Source: Schaalia sp. ZJ405 (GTDB taxonomy: Bacteria > Actinomycetota > Actinomycetes > Actinomycetales > Actinomycetaceae). From it: a stretch of 64,000 bases of DNA. Both the position numbers and the translations under genes were made by a program. Positions 44,984 to 55,215 of this stretch are shown piece by piece. The notes below the pieces were generated by a model. That model saw nothing but the letters and a program-made list of their open reading frames with translations, was not told the origin of the DNA and did not search any database. Position 1 is the stretch's first letter; each line of letters opens with the position of its first letter. Location: assembly GCF_011038885.2 (NCBI RefSeq), contig NZ_CP064952.1:1426001-1490000 (forward strand). Direction: 5' to 3'.

Positions 44984-47026
44984 ATGACTTCTCCACGCGA
45001 AGACACCCCGAAGGAAACATCCGATAAGGAAATATCTGACTCGGTGCAGGCCGACCTCGTCCTCGTCAATGAGAACGACAAGGACGCAACCCAGGCCACT
45101 GGCTCCTCCCCCGCCCAGGATGGGCAAGCGACACCGGAAACTGACATCGCTGCCGACAGCGCCACCGCTGACGCCCTCGACGAACTCGGGGAAAACGGTG
45201 CGACCACGGCGTTGGAATGGCATGCTCCCGTGTTGGTCCGCACTGATGAGCACACAACAATTCCGGAACTCCTTAAACGCCGCGTCCAACGCTCGCCGCG
45301 GCACTCACTGATTTTACGCAAGCAAACGATCTCTGATTCGTGGATTCCCGTGACCGCACGCGACTTCTACGCCGAAGTCCAAGCTGTGGCTGCCGGACTC
45401 ATTGCCTTGGGCCTTCACGCCGGTGAACGTATCGCCATCATGTCGCACACCCGCTACGAGTGGACGCTCCTTGACTTTGCCTCGTGGACCGCCGGGTTGG
45501 TTCCCGTGCCGATCTACGAAACTTCCTCGATTGACCAGTGCAGCTACGTTCTGCGTGATGCGCAAGCACGCGTGGTGTTCACGGAAACAATCACGATGGC
45601 CGAAGTGGCTAAAGCCGCTGCTGAAAGAGCCGGGCTGGATGATGTTCGCGTTCATTCCTTTGACTCCGAAGCTATTGAAACCCTCATTGATCAGGGGGCA
45701 ACGACGCCGCGCTCCGAAGTCTCTGCCCGAACCAACGGCCTGACCACGGATGACATTGCGACCATTGTTTACACGTCCGGCACCACAGGCGAACCCAAAG
45801 GGACCGTCATCACGCACGGAAACTTCACCGAACTCTGCGTCAACGCCCACGCGTGGATGCCGGAGATCGCGATGTTCCCCGAATCACGGCTGCTGCTTTT
45901 CCTCCCCCTCGCGCACGTCTTTGCTCGGTTCCTTGAAGTTTTCCAGATCGCCTCCGAGGGCGTTCTCGGCCTCTCCCCTGACACGAAGAATCTCCTGCCC
46001 GACCTGGCAACCTTCAAGCCAACGTACCTGCTTGTTGTGCCGCGCGTACTGGAGAAAATCTATAACTCAGCCGATGCCAAAGCCTCTGCCGGGGGCACGC
46101 GCAAGATCTTCCGCTGGGCCGCTGACGTCGCGATCCGCTATTCCAAAGCCCTCGACACTGAGGAAGGACCGTCCCGGTCCCTCAAAGCACAGCGAGCCGT
46201 GGCCGACAAACTCGTCTACCAGAAAATTCTCAAACTCGTTGGCGGGAATGTTGGCTATATCGTCTCCGGTGGCGCTCCCCTGTCCACGTACCTTGGGCAC
46301 TTCTACCGAGGCCTGGGAATCCCCGTGCTCGAAGGATATGGCCTCACCGAAACCGTTGGTCCCGTTTCCGTTGGCACGCCGCGTCTGTCGAAAATCGGTA
46401 CCGTGGGATGCCCGCTCCCCCCGATGTCCGTTCGTATTTCTGACGAGGGCGAGGTTCTCCTCAAAGGTCCGTCCGTATTCGCCGGATATAACAATAAGCC
46501 CGAAGCAACCGCTGCCGCTTTCACCGAGGACGGGTGGTTTAAGACCGGCGATCTTGGCTCACTTGACCGTGACGGTTATCTGACGATCTCCGGGAGAGCG
46601 AAAGAAATCATCGTTACCGCCGGTGGGAAGAACGTTGCCCCCACCGCTTTGGAGGATCCGCTGCGCGCGCACCCCCTTATTTCTCAGGTCATCGTTGTGG
46701 GAGAAAAGCGCCCCTTCATTTCTGCTCTCATCACTCTTGACGCTGAGATGCTTCCCCTGTGGCTCAAGGCCCACAGCATGGGGACGATGTCGGTTGCCGA
46801 GGCAGCGAACAATATCGAAGTTCTTGCGTCTTTGGAACGAGCCGTTGCATCTGCCAACGAGCATGTCTCACGTGCCGAATCGATCCGCAAAATCAAAGTT
46901 CTCACCACCGATTTTACCGAGGCTAACGGCCTGCTCACCCCGTCCTTGAAAGTGAAACGGAACGTTGCGCTCAAGCGTTTTGCTTCGGTCATTGACGAGA
47001 TCTACGGTGGTCCCGTTGAGGACTAA
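44984..47026 (+). CDS. Long-chain acyl-CoA synthetase (AMP-forming)
   Basis: Activates fatty acids to acyl-CoA through an acyl-adenylate. The 680-aa protein is FadD15-like. The first ~80 residues are an acidic, Ala/Thr-rich, probably disordered tail. AMP-binding motifs are YTSGTTGEPKG and GYGLTETVGP, followed by WFKTGDLGSLDRDGYLTISGRAKE and the C-terminal lysine-bearing GKNVAPTALE. The dispersed repeat copy at 45057-45066 encodes DLVLVNEN within the tail. The stop of this gene is ~50 bp before the chorismate mutase gene, with no terminator between. Confidence 0.93.
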   Translation: MTSPREDTPKETSDKEISDSVQADLVLVNENDKDATQATGSSPAQDGQATPETDIAADSATADALDELGENGATTALEWHAPVLVRTDEHTTIPELLKRRVQRSPRHSLILRKQTISDSWIPVTARDFYAEVQAVAAGLIALGLHAGERIAIMSHTRYEWTLLDFASWTAGLVPVPIYETSSIDQCSYVLRDAQARVVFTETITMAEVAKAAAERAGLDDVRVHSFDSEAIETLIDQGATTPRSEVSARTNGLTTDDIATIVYTSGTTGEPKGTVITHGNFTELCVNAHAWMPEIAMFPESRLLLFLPLAHVFARFLEVFQIASEGVLGLSPDTKNLLPDLATFKPTYLLVVPRVLEKIYNSADAKASAGGTRKIFRWAADVAIRYSKALDTEEGPSRSLKAQRAVADKLVYQKILKLVGGNVGYIVSGGAPLSTYLGHFYRGLGIPVLEGYGLTETVGPVSVGTPRLSKIGTVGCPLPPMSVRISDEGEVLLKGPSVFAGYNNKPEATAAAFTEDGWFKTGDLGSLDRDGYLTISGRAKEIIVTAGGKNVAPTALEDPLRAHPLISQVIVVGEKRPFISALITLDAEMLPLWLKAHSMGTMSVAEAANNIEVLASLERAVASANEHVSRAESIRKIKVLTTDFTEANGLLTPSLKVKRNVALKRFASVIDEIYGGPVED

Positions 47027-47077
47027 GAACAGGTGCGAGGCAGTGTCTCGCACGCGCAGCAACACTGGGAATATGAA

Positions 47078-47509
47078 ATGACAGCGAAGGACAACATGGT
47101 GAGGGCAGGTTTAGAGGATCGTGCGGGGGCTGAGACTTCTCACGTACTCACGGGGGCAGCCGGTCCCGCTGATCCACCCGAACTCGCGATCCCTGCGGAG
47201 CTTGCCGCCGCCCGCGCAACTATCGACAACATCGATGCCGCGCTCATTCACATCCTCGCTGAGCGTTTTCGGTGTACGCAGAGAGTTGGCCACATCAAGG
47301 CCGTTCATCATCTCCCCCCGGCCGACCCTGAACGTGAAGGTCGTCAGATTTCTCGCCTCCGTGCTCTTGCGGAGCAGTCGGGCTTAGACCCTGACTTTGC
47401 TGAGAAGTTCCTGTCTTTCATGGTCACCGAGGTGATCCGCCATCATGAGGATATTCGGGCCGAATACCACGCGGGCACGCCCGACGCCGATGAGTCAGGT
47501 GTCTCATAG
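47078..47509 (+). CDS. Chorismate mutase (AroQ class)
   Basis: Converts chorismate to prephenate for phenylalanine and tyrosine. From the ATG at 47078 (GGGAA upstream) it is 143 aa. After a ~40-residue tail comes the all-helical AroQ fold: LAAARATIDNIDAALIHILAERFRCTQRVGHIKA, then PPADPEREGRQISRLRALAEQSGLDPDFAEKFLSFMVTEVIRHH. Arg and Lys residues in these helices match the active site of the family. There is no prephenate dehydratase fusion. It probably shares the fadD transcript. Confidence 0.9.
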   Translation: MTAKDNMVRAGLEDRAGAETSHVLTGAAGPADPPELAIPAELAAARATIDNIDAALIHILAERFRCTQRVGHIKAVHHLPPADPEREGRQISRLRALAEQSGLDPDFAEKFLSFMVTEVIRHHEDIRAEYHAGTPDADESGVS

Positions 47510-47626
47510 AGCAAGCGCGCGGCTTTCTCCTGTAGAGCAAAGGTCCAACCTTCAGGAACTGTCAGGTTAGCGCGCCCGGAGCGCCGAAAAACGCTCAGCG
47601 CCAAACGCACCTGCCAGAACGCACCC

Positions 47627-48883
47627 TTAGGCAGTCTGGGCGGTCTCGTTGGTGGACGGATAAAGTTCAGCCTCGCCGGTGCCTTCGACGTGGTCGCGCG
47701 TAACGACGACGCGGGCAACATCATCTCGGCTTGGCAGCTCAAACATCAGGTCGGACAAAGTTTCTTCCATGATCGACGAGAGCCCACGAGCACCGGTTTT
47801 ACGTGCATTTGCTTTCGCGGCGATTGCCAGTAGTGCCTCGCGGGTGAACTCCAGGTCAATTCCATCGAGGTCGAAGAGGTGCTGATATTGATGAACCAAA
47901 GAATTCTGCGGCTCGGTGAGGACCCGCACCAGGTCTTCTTCAGTGAGTTCTTTCGTTGATGTCAGGATCGGCAGTCGTCCAATGAATTCGGGGATCATGC
48001 CGAACTTGTGCAGGTCCTCAGCGGTGACGGACTCGTAAAGATCACCCATTTCGGCGGTGGAACGCAACTCGGAACCAAATCCCGTTGAGCGCCGCCCCAT
48101 TCGTGCCTTGACGATCTCTTCGATTCCAGCGAAAGCTCCGGCTGCGATGAAGAGGATGCCGGAGGTGTCGATCTCTAGGAACTGCTGGTGAGGGTGTTTG
48201 CGTCCGCCCTGTGGTGGCACGGACGCAACCGTTCCTTCGATGATCTTCAAGAGCGCCTGCTGTACGCCTTCACCGGAAACGTCACGCGTGATGGAGGCGT
48301 TCTCTCCCTTACGTCCGATCTTGTCGATTTCGTCAACGTAGATGATGCCGCGTTCAGCTTTCTTGATGTCGCCGTCGGCCTCTTGGATCAAGCGCAAGAG
48401 GATGTTCTCCACGTCCTCGCCAACGTAGCCAGCTTCGGTCAGGGCGGTGGCGTCAACAATTGCGAAAGGAACTTTCAGCAGTCGGGCCAGGGAACGCGCG
48501 AGATGTGTTTTCCCGGTTCCAGTTGGACCCAGGAGAAGAATGTTGGATTTGGTGCCGAGCATGTCTTCGTCGTTGCCGGCTTCGCGTGAGCGCACACGCT
48601 TGTAGTGGTTGTACACGGCCACAGAGAGGGCGCGTTTAGCGCGATCCTGCCCGATGACCCAGGAGTCGAGGAATTCGTTGACTTCTTTAGGTTTAGGCAG
48701 CGGTGTCGACGTCTGCTCGGGTTCTTGTTTACCGAGCTCTTCCTCGATGATTTCGTTGCACAGGTCGATGCATTCGTCGCAGATGTACACACCGGATCCA
48801 CCGATGAGTTTGCGCACCTGCTTCTGGCTCTTCCCACAAAAAGAGCATTTGAGCAGTTCTGCACCATCTGTCAGCCGTGCCAC
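47627..48883 (-). CDS. clpX: ATP-dependent protease ATP-binding subunit ClpX
   Basis: Unfolds substrate proteins and feeds them to ClpP. The 418-aa protein has family length. The N-terminal zinc domain is CSFCGKSQ...CDECIDLC, Walker A is GPTGTGKT, and the IGF-type ClpP-docking loop reads STGFGSEL, so the tripeptide is TGF at the usual place. The GTG start follows AAAGGA. The order tig-clpP1-clpP2-clpX is conserved in Actinobacteria. The 228-bp gap before it shows nothing definite. Confidence 0.97.
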   Translation of the reverse strand: MARLTDGAELLKCSFCGKSQKQVRKLIGGSGVYICDECIDLCNEIIEEELGKQEPEQTSTPLPKPKEVNEFLDSWVIGQDRAKRALSVAVYNHYKRVRSREAGNDEDMLGTKSNILLLGPTGTGKTHLARSLARLLKVPFAIVDATALTEAGYVGEDVENILLRLIQEADGDIKKAERGIIYVDEIDKIGRKGENASITRDVSGEGVQQALLKIIEGTVASVPPQGGRKHPHQQFLEIDTSGILFIAAGAFAGIEEIVKARMGRRSTGFGSELRSTAEMGDLYESVTAEDLHKFGMIPEFIGRLPILTSTKELTEEDLVRVLTEPQNSLVHQYQHLFDLDGIDLEFTREALLAIAAKANARKTGARGLSSIMEETLSDLMFELPSRDDVARVVVTRDHVEGTGEAELYPSTNETAQTA

Positions 48884-49111
48884 CGCGTGTCCTTTCTTAA
48901 CCTGCGCGGTTTTCCGCGCATAAACCTGTAAGTAACCCTATGTGAGGGAATGACGCGATGCCACTGGGCACGCTGATGGGAATAATGTCGCACCGACGCC
49001 TGCCCCGGGTGCATCCAGGCGCGCCTTCCCCGCATGATTTCAGTGAGGATACGCCGGCGCCCGGCCCTCATTGTCGAGGAACCGGGCGGATATCGCAGCC
49101 GACGCAGTCGC

Positions 49112-49756
49112 TTACTGGGCTTTGCGTGAGGCGAGCACCTGGTCAACCAGACCGTAGTCTGCTGCCTGCTGAGCGGTGAGGATCTTGTCGCGTTCAATAT
49201 CGCGCCGAATCTGCTCGGCAGGGGTTCCCGTGTGATGTGCGAGAGTGTCTTCAAGCCACACGCGCATGCGGTCAATTTCATCGGCGACAATCTGAATATC
49301 CGATGCCTGGCCTTGCATCCCCTCCATTGCCGGCTGATGAATGAGGATACGGGCGTTTGGCAGGGCAAGGCGTTTGCCGGGAGAACCCGCTGCCAGAAGC
49401 ACAGCGGCAGCCGAAGCCGCTTGACCAAGGCACACAGTCTGAATCTGGGGCTTGATGTACTGCATCGTGTCGTAGATCGCTGTGAGCGCTGTGAAGGAGC
49501 CGCCGGGCGAGTTGATGTACATGGTGATCAGCGAGTCTGGGTCCTGGGATTCCAAGACGAGCAGCTGAGCCATGACGTCATCAGCGGACGCGTCATCAAC
49601 CTGAACGCCCAGGAACACAATTCGGTCCTCGAAAAGTTTGGCGTAGGGATCCTGACGCTTAAAACCGTAGGCGGTGCGTTCCTCGAAGTTGGGCAGGACG
49701 TAGCGGGCCTGCGGCATTTGACGGGCAATTGCCTCGAAGTAGGGCTGTGTTGTCAT
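49112..49756 (-). CDS. clpP2: ClpP protease subunit (second paralogue)
   Basis: A serine peptidase subunit of 214 aa. The nucleophile Ser lies in [14 protein letters not shown] and the catalytic His in [12 protein letters not shown]. Actinobacteria need two different ClpP rings (ClpP1 and ClpP2) to form an active barrel. The ATG at 49756 shares its A with the TGA of the preceding gene (TGATG), implying coupled translation; GGAGAAGAG precedes it. A GTG one codon earlier is also in frame. Confidence 0.95.
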   Translation of the reverse strand: MTTQPYFEAIARQMPQARYVLPNFEERTAYGFKRQDPYAKLFEDRIVFLGVQVDDASADDVMAQLLVLESQDPDSLITMYINSPGGSFTALTAIYDTMQYIKPQIQTVCLGQAASAAAVLLAAGSPGKRLALPNARILIHQPAMEGMQGQASDIQIVADEIDRMRVWLEDTLAHHTGTPAEQIRRDIERDKILTAQQAADYGLVDQVLASRKAQ

Positions 49757-50379
49757 CACTCTTCTCCGTCCTGGGCGCGCTGGCCAACTTCTTCGGGGGA
49801 TTCAATGACGCGGTCAACGAAGCCGTATTCCAAGGCTTCGTAGGCGCTGAACCACTTGTCACGATCAGAGTCGACCTCGATCTGCTCGACAGATTTTCCG
49901 GTGCGTTCGGCGGTGATCTCTGCCAGTTCTTTCTTCATCTTGAGGATGAGGTCGGCGTTGATCCGAATATCCGTGGCAGAACCGCCTGCACCACCGGAAG
50001 GCTGATGCATGAGCACCCGCGTGTGCGGCGTAATGTAGCGCTTGCCCGGGGCTCCGGCAGTCAGCAGGAACTGGCCCATTGAAGCGGCGAGCCCCATAGC
50101 AACGGTGACGACATCGGGCTTGATGTATTGCATCGTGTCGTAGATCGCCATGCCGGCGGTGACGGATCCACCGGGGCTGTTGATGTAGAGATAGATGTCG
50201 CGGTCAGGGTCTTCGGCGGCAAGGAGGAGCAGCTGCGCGCAGATCGCATTGGCGTTCTCGTCTTGCACGGGGCCGCTTAACCAGATGATGCGTTCTTTCA
50301 GCAGCCGCTGGTAGACGGAATCACCGAGTCCCAGCGGAGCCTGCTGTCCGCCTGATCCTTGAATATGCACGTCGCTCAC
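49756..50379 (-). CDS. clpP1: ClpP protease subunit (first paralogue)
   Basis: A serine peptidase subunit of 207 aa. The nucleophile Ser lies in [14 protein letters not shown] and the catalytic His in [14 protein letters not shown]. It differs clearly from its neighbour (for example GQAASAAAV), so the pair is an ancient duplication and not a recent copy. The GTG start follows a perfect AAGGAGG. It precedes clpP2 and clpX in one likely transcript. Confidence 0.95.
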   Translation of the reverse strand: MSDVHIQGSGGQQAPLGLGDSVYQRLLKERIIWLSGPVQDENANAICAQLLLLAAEDPDRDIYLYINSPGGSVTAGMAIYDTMQYIKPDVVTVAMGLAASMGQFLLTAGAPGKRYITPHTRVLMHQPSGGAGGSATDIRINADLILKMKKELAEITAERTGKSVEQIEVDSDRDKWFSAYEALEYGFVDRVIESPEEVGQRAQDGEE

Positions 50380-50772
50380 GTGCGCCTCCTTGTTCGAATG
50401 GGTTCGCCTCCCGAACCCTGCTGGCCACTAAACTATCGGGTTTCTGTGCGGCGAGGCATGTTTAATGGTGTCTTTTCGCTGTGGGCGCATCCGAATACCT
50501 CGCAGTCGGGGGTGCTGTTGCCCGAAGGCTATTTTGTGCCTCGACGCCGTGGCCCTCAGGGAAGGGACCACGCTGGCCCTCCCAGTAGGGCACACGCTCC
50601 CAGGCACCACGAAATGGCCGATACGCCCAGTTCTACACCGAGACCCTGAGGGCAGGGGCTCCCGGTGTTTTCTCTTACAGAAAATACCAGCGAGGGCCGG
50701 CGCTTTCGCGCCGACCCCCGCTCAGGTCATCTCCCCCAGTTCATCCGCTTATCGGAGCGAGGGATGAGTCAC
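50380..50772. other. Spacer between clpP1 and tig
   Basis: A 393-bp gap containing the tig terminator (50689-50722) and presumably the clpP promoter. A short inverted repeat TTTTCTCTTACAGAAAA lies beside the terminator. No gene is supported. Confidence 0.6.
50689..50722 (-). terminator. tig terminator hairpin with GAAA tetraloop
   Basis: On the minus strand, a 15-bp stem with a few mismatches is closed by a GAAA tetraloop (GGCGCGAAAGCGCC at its tip) and followed by GGTATTTTC. It lies ~50 bp past the tig stop. Confidence 0.75.
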
Positions 50773-52107
50773 TCACTGCGCAGATGCGGCCTCGTCGCTT
50801 TCCTCGCCGGCGTGACCTTCTGGGGCTTCGTCAGCCTCAGCCGCGGCCTCACCGAGGAATGCGGACAGATCAACGTCGTTACCGTCGGCATCCTGAACCT
50901 TAACCACGCGCAGCGCCTCAATGAGGGCCTTCGCACGTCCCAGGTCGGCCACAACGGATGCCATCTGCTGAGAGGAAGAGAACAGCTGGTTGATGTCCAT
51001 GCCGAAGTTCTGGGACATCTGGATCGCGTAGTCGATGAGTTCCTGCTGAGACACCTGAACATCAAGCTTCTTCGCGATGGCCTCGGACAGCAGCTCAGAA
51101 CGGTAGTCGCGCTCGATCTGGGCGCGAGCTTCCTTCTTTTCCTTCGGCTTGGCATCCTCGGACACGCGGTGGGACAGCTCGTGCTCAATAACGGACTCAG
51201 GCAGGAGGATCTCGGTCTTCTCCAGCAGGTGCTCAACCAGGTTGTCACGAGCCTGTAGCGCCTGCTGCGAGGTCTTCGAGGTAGCGGCCTGCTTGCGCAG
51301 ATCTTCCATGAGTTCGTCCATCGTGTCGAACTCGGAAACCATCTGAGCAAAATCATCGTCAGCTTCGGGCAGCTCACGCATCTTCATCGCTTTGACGGTG
51401 ATCTTGATGTCAGCTTCTTCGCCCTCGTGGTCTCCGCCCTTGAGCTTCGCGGTGAACTCGACCTCTTCACCGGCCTTGGTGCCGCGCAGAGCCTTGTCCT
51501 GTCCGTCAAGCATGTTGCCCGAGCCGATCTCGTAGGAGACATCGGAAACGGAATCAACCTCTTCACCGTCAATCGTTGCCACCATGTCGATGGTGGCGAA
51601 ATCACCGGTCTTGGCCTTGCGAGTGATTGTCTTGAGGGTGGCGAAGCGTCCGCGCAGCTCATCAAGTTCCTTCTGCACGTCCTCGTCAGTGACCTCAGCG
51701 GTGTCAACGGTGATGACGGTGTTTTCGTCGAACTCGGGCAGCTCGAAGTCGGGAACAACAGGCACCTCGGCAGTGAAGACCAGCTGTCCGCCGGGCTCTC
51801 CGGTGGTGTTCGGGATTTCGGTGACCTCAACTTCGGGCTGAGACATCGGACGGAGCTCGTTCTGTGCGACAGCGTCTGAGTAATGTCCGGGCAGGACCTC
51901 GTTGACAACCTGCTCGATAACGGCTGCGCGGCCGAAACGGCGATCAATGACGCGCGGCGGCACGTGGCCCTTGCGGAATCCGGGAATGGAGACCTGACCG
52001 GCGATGTCCTTGTACGCCTTGGTCATCTCGGATTCGAGTTCCTCGTAAGGAACCTCAACTGTCAGGCGAACCTTGGTGGGCTCTAGGGTCTCAACGGTGC
52101 TTTTCAC
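50773..52107 (-). CDS. tig: Trigger factor
   Basis: Ribosome-bound chaperone and prolyl isomerase. From the GTG at 52107 (TTGGAG nine bases upstream) it is 444 aa. The ribosome-docking signature GFRKGHVPP lies at ~43-51, and the FKBP-type domain (KTGDFATIDMVATIDGEEV...GQDKALRGTKAGEEVEF) is central. The C-terminal helical arms end in an acidic AEADEAPEGHAGEESDEAA tail common in Actinobacteria. The frame extends upstream to 52185 without support. Confidence 0.95.
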   Translation of the reverse strand: MKSTVETLEPTKVRLTVEVPYEELESEMTKAYKDIAGQVSIPGFRKGHVPPRVIDRRFGRAAVIEQVVNEVLPGHYSDAVAQNELRPMSQPEVEVTEIPNTTGEPGGQLVFTAEVPVVPDFELPEFDENTVITVDTAEVTDEDVQKELDELRGRFATLKTITRKAKTGDFATIDMVATIDGEEVDSVSDVSYEIGSGNMLDGQDKALRGTKAGEEVEFTAKLKGGDHEGEEADIKITVKAMKMRELPEADDDFAQMVSEFDTMDELMEDLRKQAATSKTSQQALQARDNLVEHLLEKTEILLPESVIEHELSHRVSEDAKPKEKKEARAQIERDYRSELLSEAIAKKLDVQVSQQELIDYAIQMSQNFGMDINQLFSSSQQMASVVADLGRAKALIEALRVVKVQDADGNDVDLSAFLGEAAAEADEAPEGHAGEESDEAASAQ

Positions 52108-52245
52108 GTGCGTGCACTCCAACGAATTTGGTATATGGGACGCCCATGCGGGCGCATGACAACTCGGCCAGTCTACGACAGGCAAGCAAAAGAGGGACAG
52201 TCACAAACGTCAACGTGGGGAAAATGCAGTGAATTCCACTCAGCC

Positions 52246-52280
52246 TCGTCCTCGTTCTCCTTCTTCATTAACGAGGACGA
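52246..52280. repeat. Inverted pair of the dispersed repeat forming a hairpin
   Basis: Two copies face each other in the tig/DUF1349 spacer. TCGTCCTCGTT (52246-52256) pairs perfectly with AACGAGGACGA (52270-52280) around a 13-nt loop, CTCCTTCTTCATT. The loop and right arm resemble the single copy at 5380-5405. The position between divergent genes suggests either a boundary hairpin or two promoter-proximal sites. Nothing else is recognised in 52108-52398. Confidence 0.8.
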
Positions 52281-52398
52281 CCCTGGCTTACCCACGCTCC
52301 TGCGCTAGGCTGGGGGCGTCGGGGGCTCGGGCGCTGACTGTTTCATCCCGCTCCCCGACTTTTCGCTCGTCGGCCGCGCTACGACACTTGGAGGCCCC

Positions 52399-52995
52399 GT
52401 GACTTCATCGCTGCCCACCGAGATCCCCTGGAACGACGGAACATGGACGAATGAGCCCGTAGAAACCCGAGTCGAGGGCGGGGACCTGGTTGTTACCGCA
52501 CGGGAAACCAGCGACGCGTGGCGCCTAACGTCCTACGGGTTTATTCACGACACCGAACACGGTCTGCTTGTTCCCTTCCGCCCGGGAACAGCCGTCGAAG
52601 TGGAGTTCACCGCAGATTTTTCCGAACAATTCGACCAGGCCGGAATTTTTATTCGCCGCGACGATGACCGCTGGGTGAAAGCCGCAACCGAATTCTCCGA
52701 CGGACAGCTCAACGCAGGAGCTGTCGTCACGAACGGCTACTCAGATTGGTCGCTTGCACGGGTCTCGCAGTGGCTCGGCAAGCGTGTCCTCATCCGCGCA
52801 AGCTGGGCGGATCACGCGTTAACGATTCGCGGGGGAATTGTGGGAGAGCCTCTTCGACTGCTGCGTGTTGCGCCTTTCGAGGAGTCCGACGACGTTATGG
52901 CCGGTCCCCTGATCTGCGCACCCACGCGATCGGGGCTGACGATTCGTTTCCATTCATGGCGGATCACCAAGGCCGATCAGGCGCTGCATCCGTAG
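52399..52995 (+). CDS. DUF1349 family protein
   Basis: A 198-aa soluble protein with the beta-rich, concanavalin-like DUF1349 pattern: PWNDGTWTNEPVETRVEGGDLVVTARETSDAWRLT early, then EFTADFSEQFDQAGIFIRRDDDRWVKAATEFSDG. Function is unknown; some relatives act near carbohydrate enzymes or regulators. The GTG start lies behind GGAGGCCCC. It is monocistronic, with only a weak hairpin (CCGAAA/TTTCGG) after it. Confidence 0.85.
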   Translation: MTSSLPTEIPWNDGTWTNEPVETRVEGGDLVVTARETSDAWRLTSYGFIHDTEHGLLVPFRPGTAVEVEFTADFSEQFDQAGIFIRRDDDRWVKAATEFSDGQLNAGAVVTNGYSDWSLARVSQWLGKRVLIRASWADHALTIRGGIVGEPLRLLRVAPFEESDDVMAGPLICAPTRSGLTIRFHSWRITKADQALHP

Positions 52996-53356
52996 ACACC
53001 GGGCTGTGGACAACGAGATATTTCCAACACCGAAACGCGGTGATTTCGGCTTACGAAGACCGAAAGAAAATTGCTAGCGTGCCACACGGCGTCAGCGTCC
53101 TCGTGCGCGAGAACACCGACAATGCCTGCACTGAACAGTCGCTTCGGGCCACCTCAACGCCGACACACGTTGGCAACCACGCCCACATGCGCGACAGAGC
53201 CGAGCAGCCAATTCGCACCACGTGCAACAAGCGACACCTCGTGTCACTGCGCTCACCACGGCTCAAGACCAGCAGGTCGCACAGACGTTCCATTCCGGAG
53301 GTACACACCGATGCGGAGTGGATGGGGCGCCACATGAAACGATGAAAGAGGCACAC
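52996..53356. other. Leader region before the MFS exporter
   Basis: A ~360-bp region holding the promoter and probably a long 5' leader of the exporter. A small hairpin CCGAAACGCGGTGATTTCGG lies at ~53030-53049. No known riboswitch pattern or convincing gene is seen, and no regulator gene is adjacent. Confidence 0.45.
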
Positions 53357-54931
53357 GTGTCCACCTCGACAGCCACGCGACAGGAAAAGACTGTCCCCAC
53401 TGTCCCCGAAAACCCCGCACACGCTCAATCCGGCGCTCATTCCCCCACGTCGGGACACCCACACGTTCACCGCCCGCACCTGGTCATGTCCGGGCTCTAC
53501 GTTGGCGCATTCCTGGGAATGCTCTCCGAAACTTCCATGAACATTGCGCTGCCCAGCCTCATGGACCACTTCAACATCAGCGCAGGAATCGCCCAGTGGA
53601 TGGTCGTGGGCTACATGCTCGCCATCGGCATCATCCTGCCGTTCGTCGGAATCCTCCTCAAATGGGTGAACGCGAAAACTCTCGCTCAGTGTGCAGCCGC
53701 GATGTTCTTCGTCGGCGCACTCATGTCAACACTCGCGCCGAACTTCGCGATCCTCCTCACAGGGCGCATGCTTCAAGGAATCGGCACAGGCATTGTGCTG
53801 CCCATCCTGTTCTCCGCGATCGTTCACGTGTTCCCACCTCACCTCATCGGCGCGGCAACCGGCATCGCCGGACTTGTCATCATGTTCGCGCCCGTCATCG
53901 GCCCGACTGCCGCAGGAATCCTCGTATCCGCGATTTCGTGGCGAGCTATTTTCGCACTCTTCGCGATCGTTGCCTGCGTATCTTTCGCGCTGCTCAGCGC
54001 ATTCTTCACGAACCCCTTCCAGCAGACCCGCCAGCCCGTTGACGCGATCTCCGTTGTCACCTCAATCGTCGGCTTCGGCGGCCTCGTGTGCGGCGTGTCC
54101 TTGCTGTCCGAGCAGGGTTTCTCGCCCGTGGTCATCGCCCTCATCGGCGTCGGAGTGATCGTCATCGGCATCTACGCGCAGCGTCAGCTGACAATTGCGC
54201 ACCCCGTCCTCGACCTCGCGATCCTTGGACGTCGCGACTTCCGTGCATCGGCGCTCATCGTCACCCTGTCATTCACCTGCACGCTCACCTGCATGTACAT
54301 CGTTCCTCTCGAGCTTCAGCGCGGCCTCAGCCTCGACTCCTCTGTCGTCGGCATGCTCATGCTTCCCGCGGGAATCATCAACGCCGTGTGCTCGATGCTC
54401 GCTGGTCGCCTGTTCGACAGATTTGGGGCCGCTCCCCTCGTTCGTTTCGGAGCGCTGCTCACGCTCATCGGCATCGTTCTTTTCACGATGATCGGGACCA
54501 CAACGAACGTGTTCTTCTTTATCGGAGCGCACGTGATCCTCATGGTCGGTATCCCGTTCATTCAGCAGCCCGCCCAGTCGGCGGCACTCTCCAGTCTGCC
54601 GCGTCAGGAGGCCTCTGACGGTTCAACGATCCTCAACACTCTTCAGCAGGTTGCCGGGGCCATCGGCACCGCGATTGCCACGTGCCTTATCGGCCTGGGG
54701 TCTGCGTCGAACACTGTCGATGCTGCTGGGGGATTTATCACGGGTTCGCGTTTTGCCTACGTGTTTGCTGCCGTCCTCGTTCTTGGAGCACTCGCAATTT
54801 CGCTGACGCACCGCTCGCGTTCAGCCGGTGATGATCGGGGCGAGGATCGTTCTCAGGCTCGTGCGAAGAACCGGGACTTAGCGGCTGATATCCAGGATGA
54901 TCTTCACGCAAAGGCCGGAGTTGAAGCCTGA
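53357..54931 (+). CDS. MFS drug-type exporter (DHA2 family, 14 membrane segments)
   Basis: Proton-driven efflux pump of the EmrB/QacA kind. The 524-aa protein has a His/Ser-rich cytoplasmic N-terminus (~40 residues), then about 14 membrane segments. Motifs include LSETSMNIALPSLMDHFNISAGIAQWMVVGYML in helices 1-2, LLTGRMLQGIGTGIVLP (motif B) and GPTAAGILVSAISWRAIFALFAIVA (motif C). The GTG at 53357 follows AAAGAGG; an ATG at 53342 is an alternative without spacing. Its charged C-terminal tail is ~50 residues. The substrate is unknown. It ends in a strong terminator. Confidence 0.9.
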   Translation: MSTSTATRQEKTVPTVPENPAHAQSGAHSPTSGHPHVHRPHLVMSGLYVGAFLGMLSETSMNIALPSLMDHFNISAGIAQWMVVGYMLAIGIILPFVGILLKWVNAKTLAQCAAAMFFVGALMSTLAPNFAILLTGRMLQGIGTGIVLPILFSAIVHVFPPHLIGAATGIAGLVIMFAPVIGPTAAGILVSAISWRAIFALFAIVACVSFALLSAFFTNPFQQTRQPVDAISVVTSIVGFGGLVCGVSLLSEQGFSPVVIALIGVGVIVIGIYAQRQLTIAHPVLDLAILGRRDFRASALIVTLSFTCTLTCMYIVPLELQRGLSLDSSVVGMLMLPAGIINAVCSMLAGRLFDRFGAAPLVRFGALLTLIGIVLFTMIGTTTNVFFFIGAHVILMVGIPFIQQPAQSAALSSLPRQEASDGSTILNTLQQVAGAIGTAIATCLIGLGSASNTVDAAGGFITGSRFAYVFAAVLVLGALAISLTHRSRSAGDDRGEDRSQARAKNRDLAADIQDDLHAKAGVEA

Positions 54932-54990
54932 GCAGAAGCTGAATTCCCAGCGGTGACGCTCAGTAGAACCGTCTGAATATCCACACACAT

Positions 54991-55022
54991 CCCGCGCCTC
55001 TGCCCCCACGCAGAGGCGCGGG
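54991..55022 (+). terminator. Exporter terminator
   Basis: A perfect 13-bp stem CCCGCGCCTCTGC with a 6-nt loop, followed by TTTGTTA, ~60 bp past the exporter stop. Confidence 0.9.
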
Positions 55023-55079
55023 TTTGTTATGGAATGGACATGAGATGACGCGCCGACAACGCCTTACCGGTGCGGTGCT

Positions 55080-55099
55080 GGGTTATTGGCCAATAGGCC
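55080..55099. repeat. Fused tips of the two IS1249-type ends
   Basis: GGGTTATTGGCCAATAGGCC joins the exact outer 12 bp of the left end of the IS at 1340 to the exact outer 12 bp of its right end, overlapping in GGCC. It is also nearly palindromic, so chance similarity is possible. Confidence 0.5.
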
Positions 55100-55215
55100 G
55101 CGGTGCTTCCCGAAAATCGTGGATGCCCGGGAGGTCGGTGTTGGCCGTCGATTCACTTGGCACACACACAAATACCCCAGGAAAAAACGGAACTATCGCC
55201 TGGGACATCACAAGG

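Noticed and set aside
52996..53356. Riboswitch in the exporter leader
   Set aside because: The leader is long, but no known aptamer pattern could be recognised and only a weak hairpin is present.
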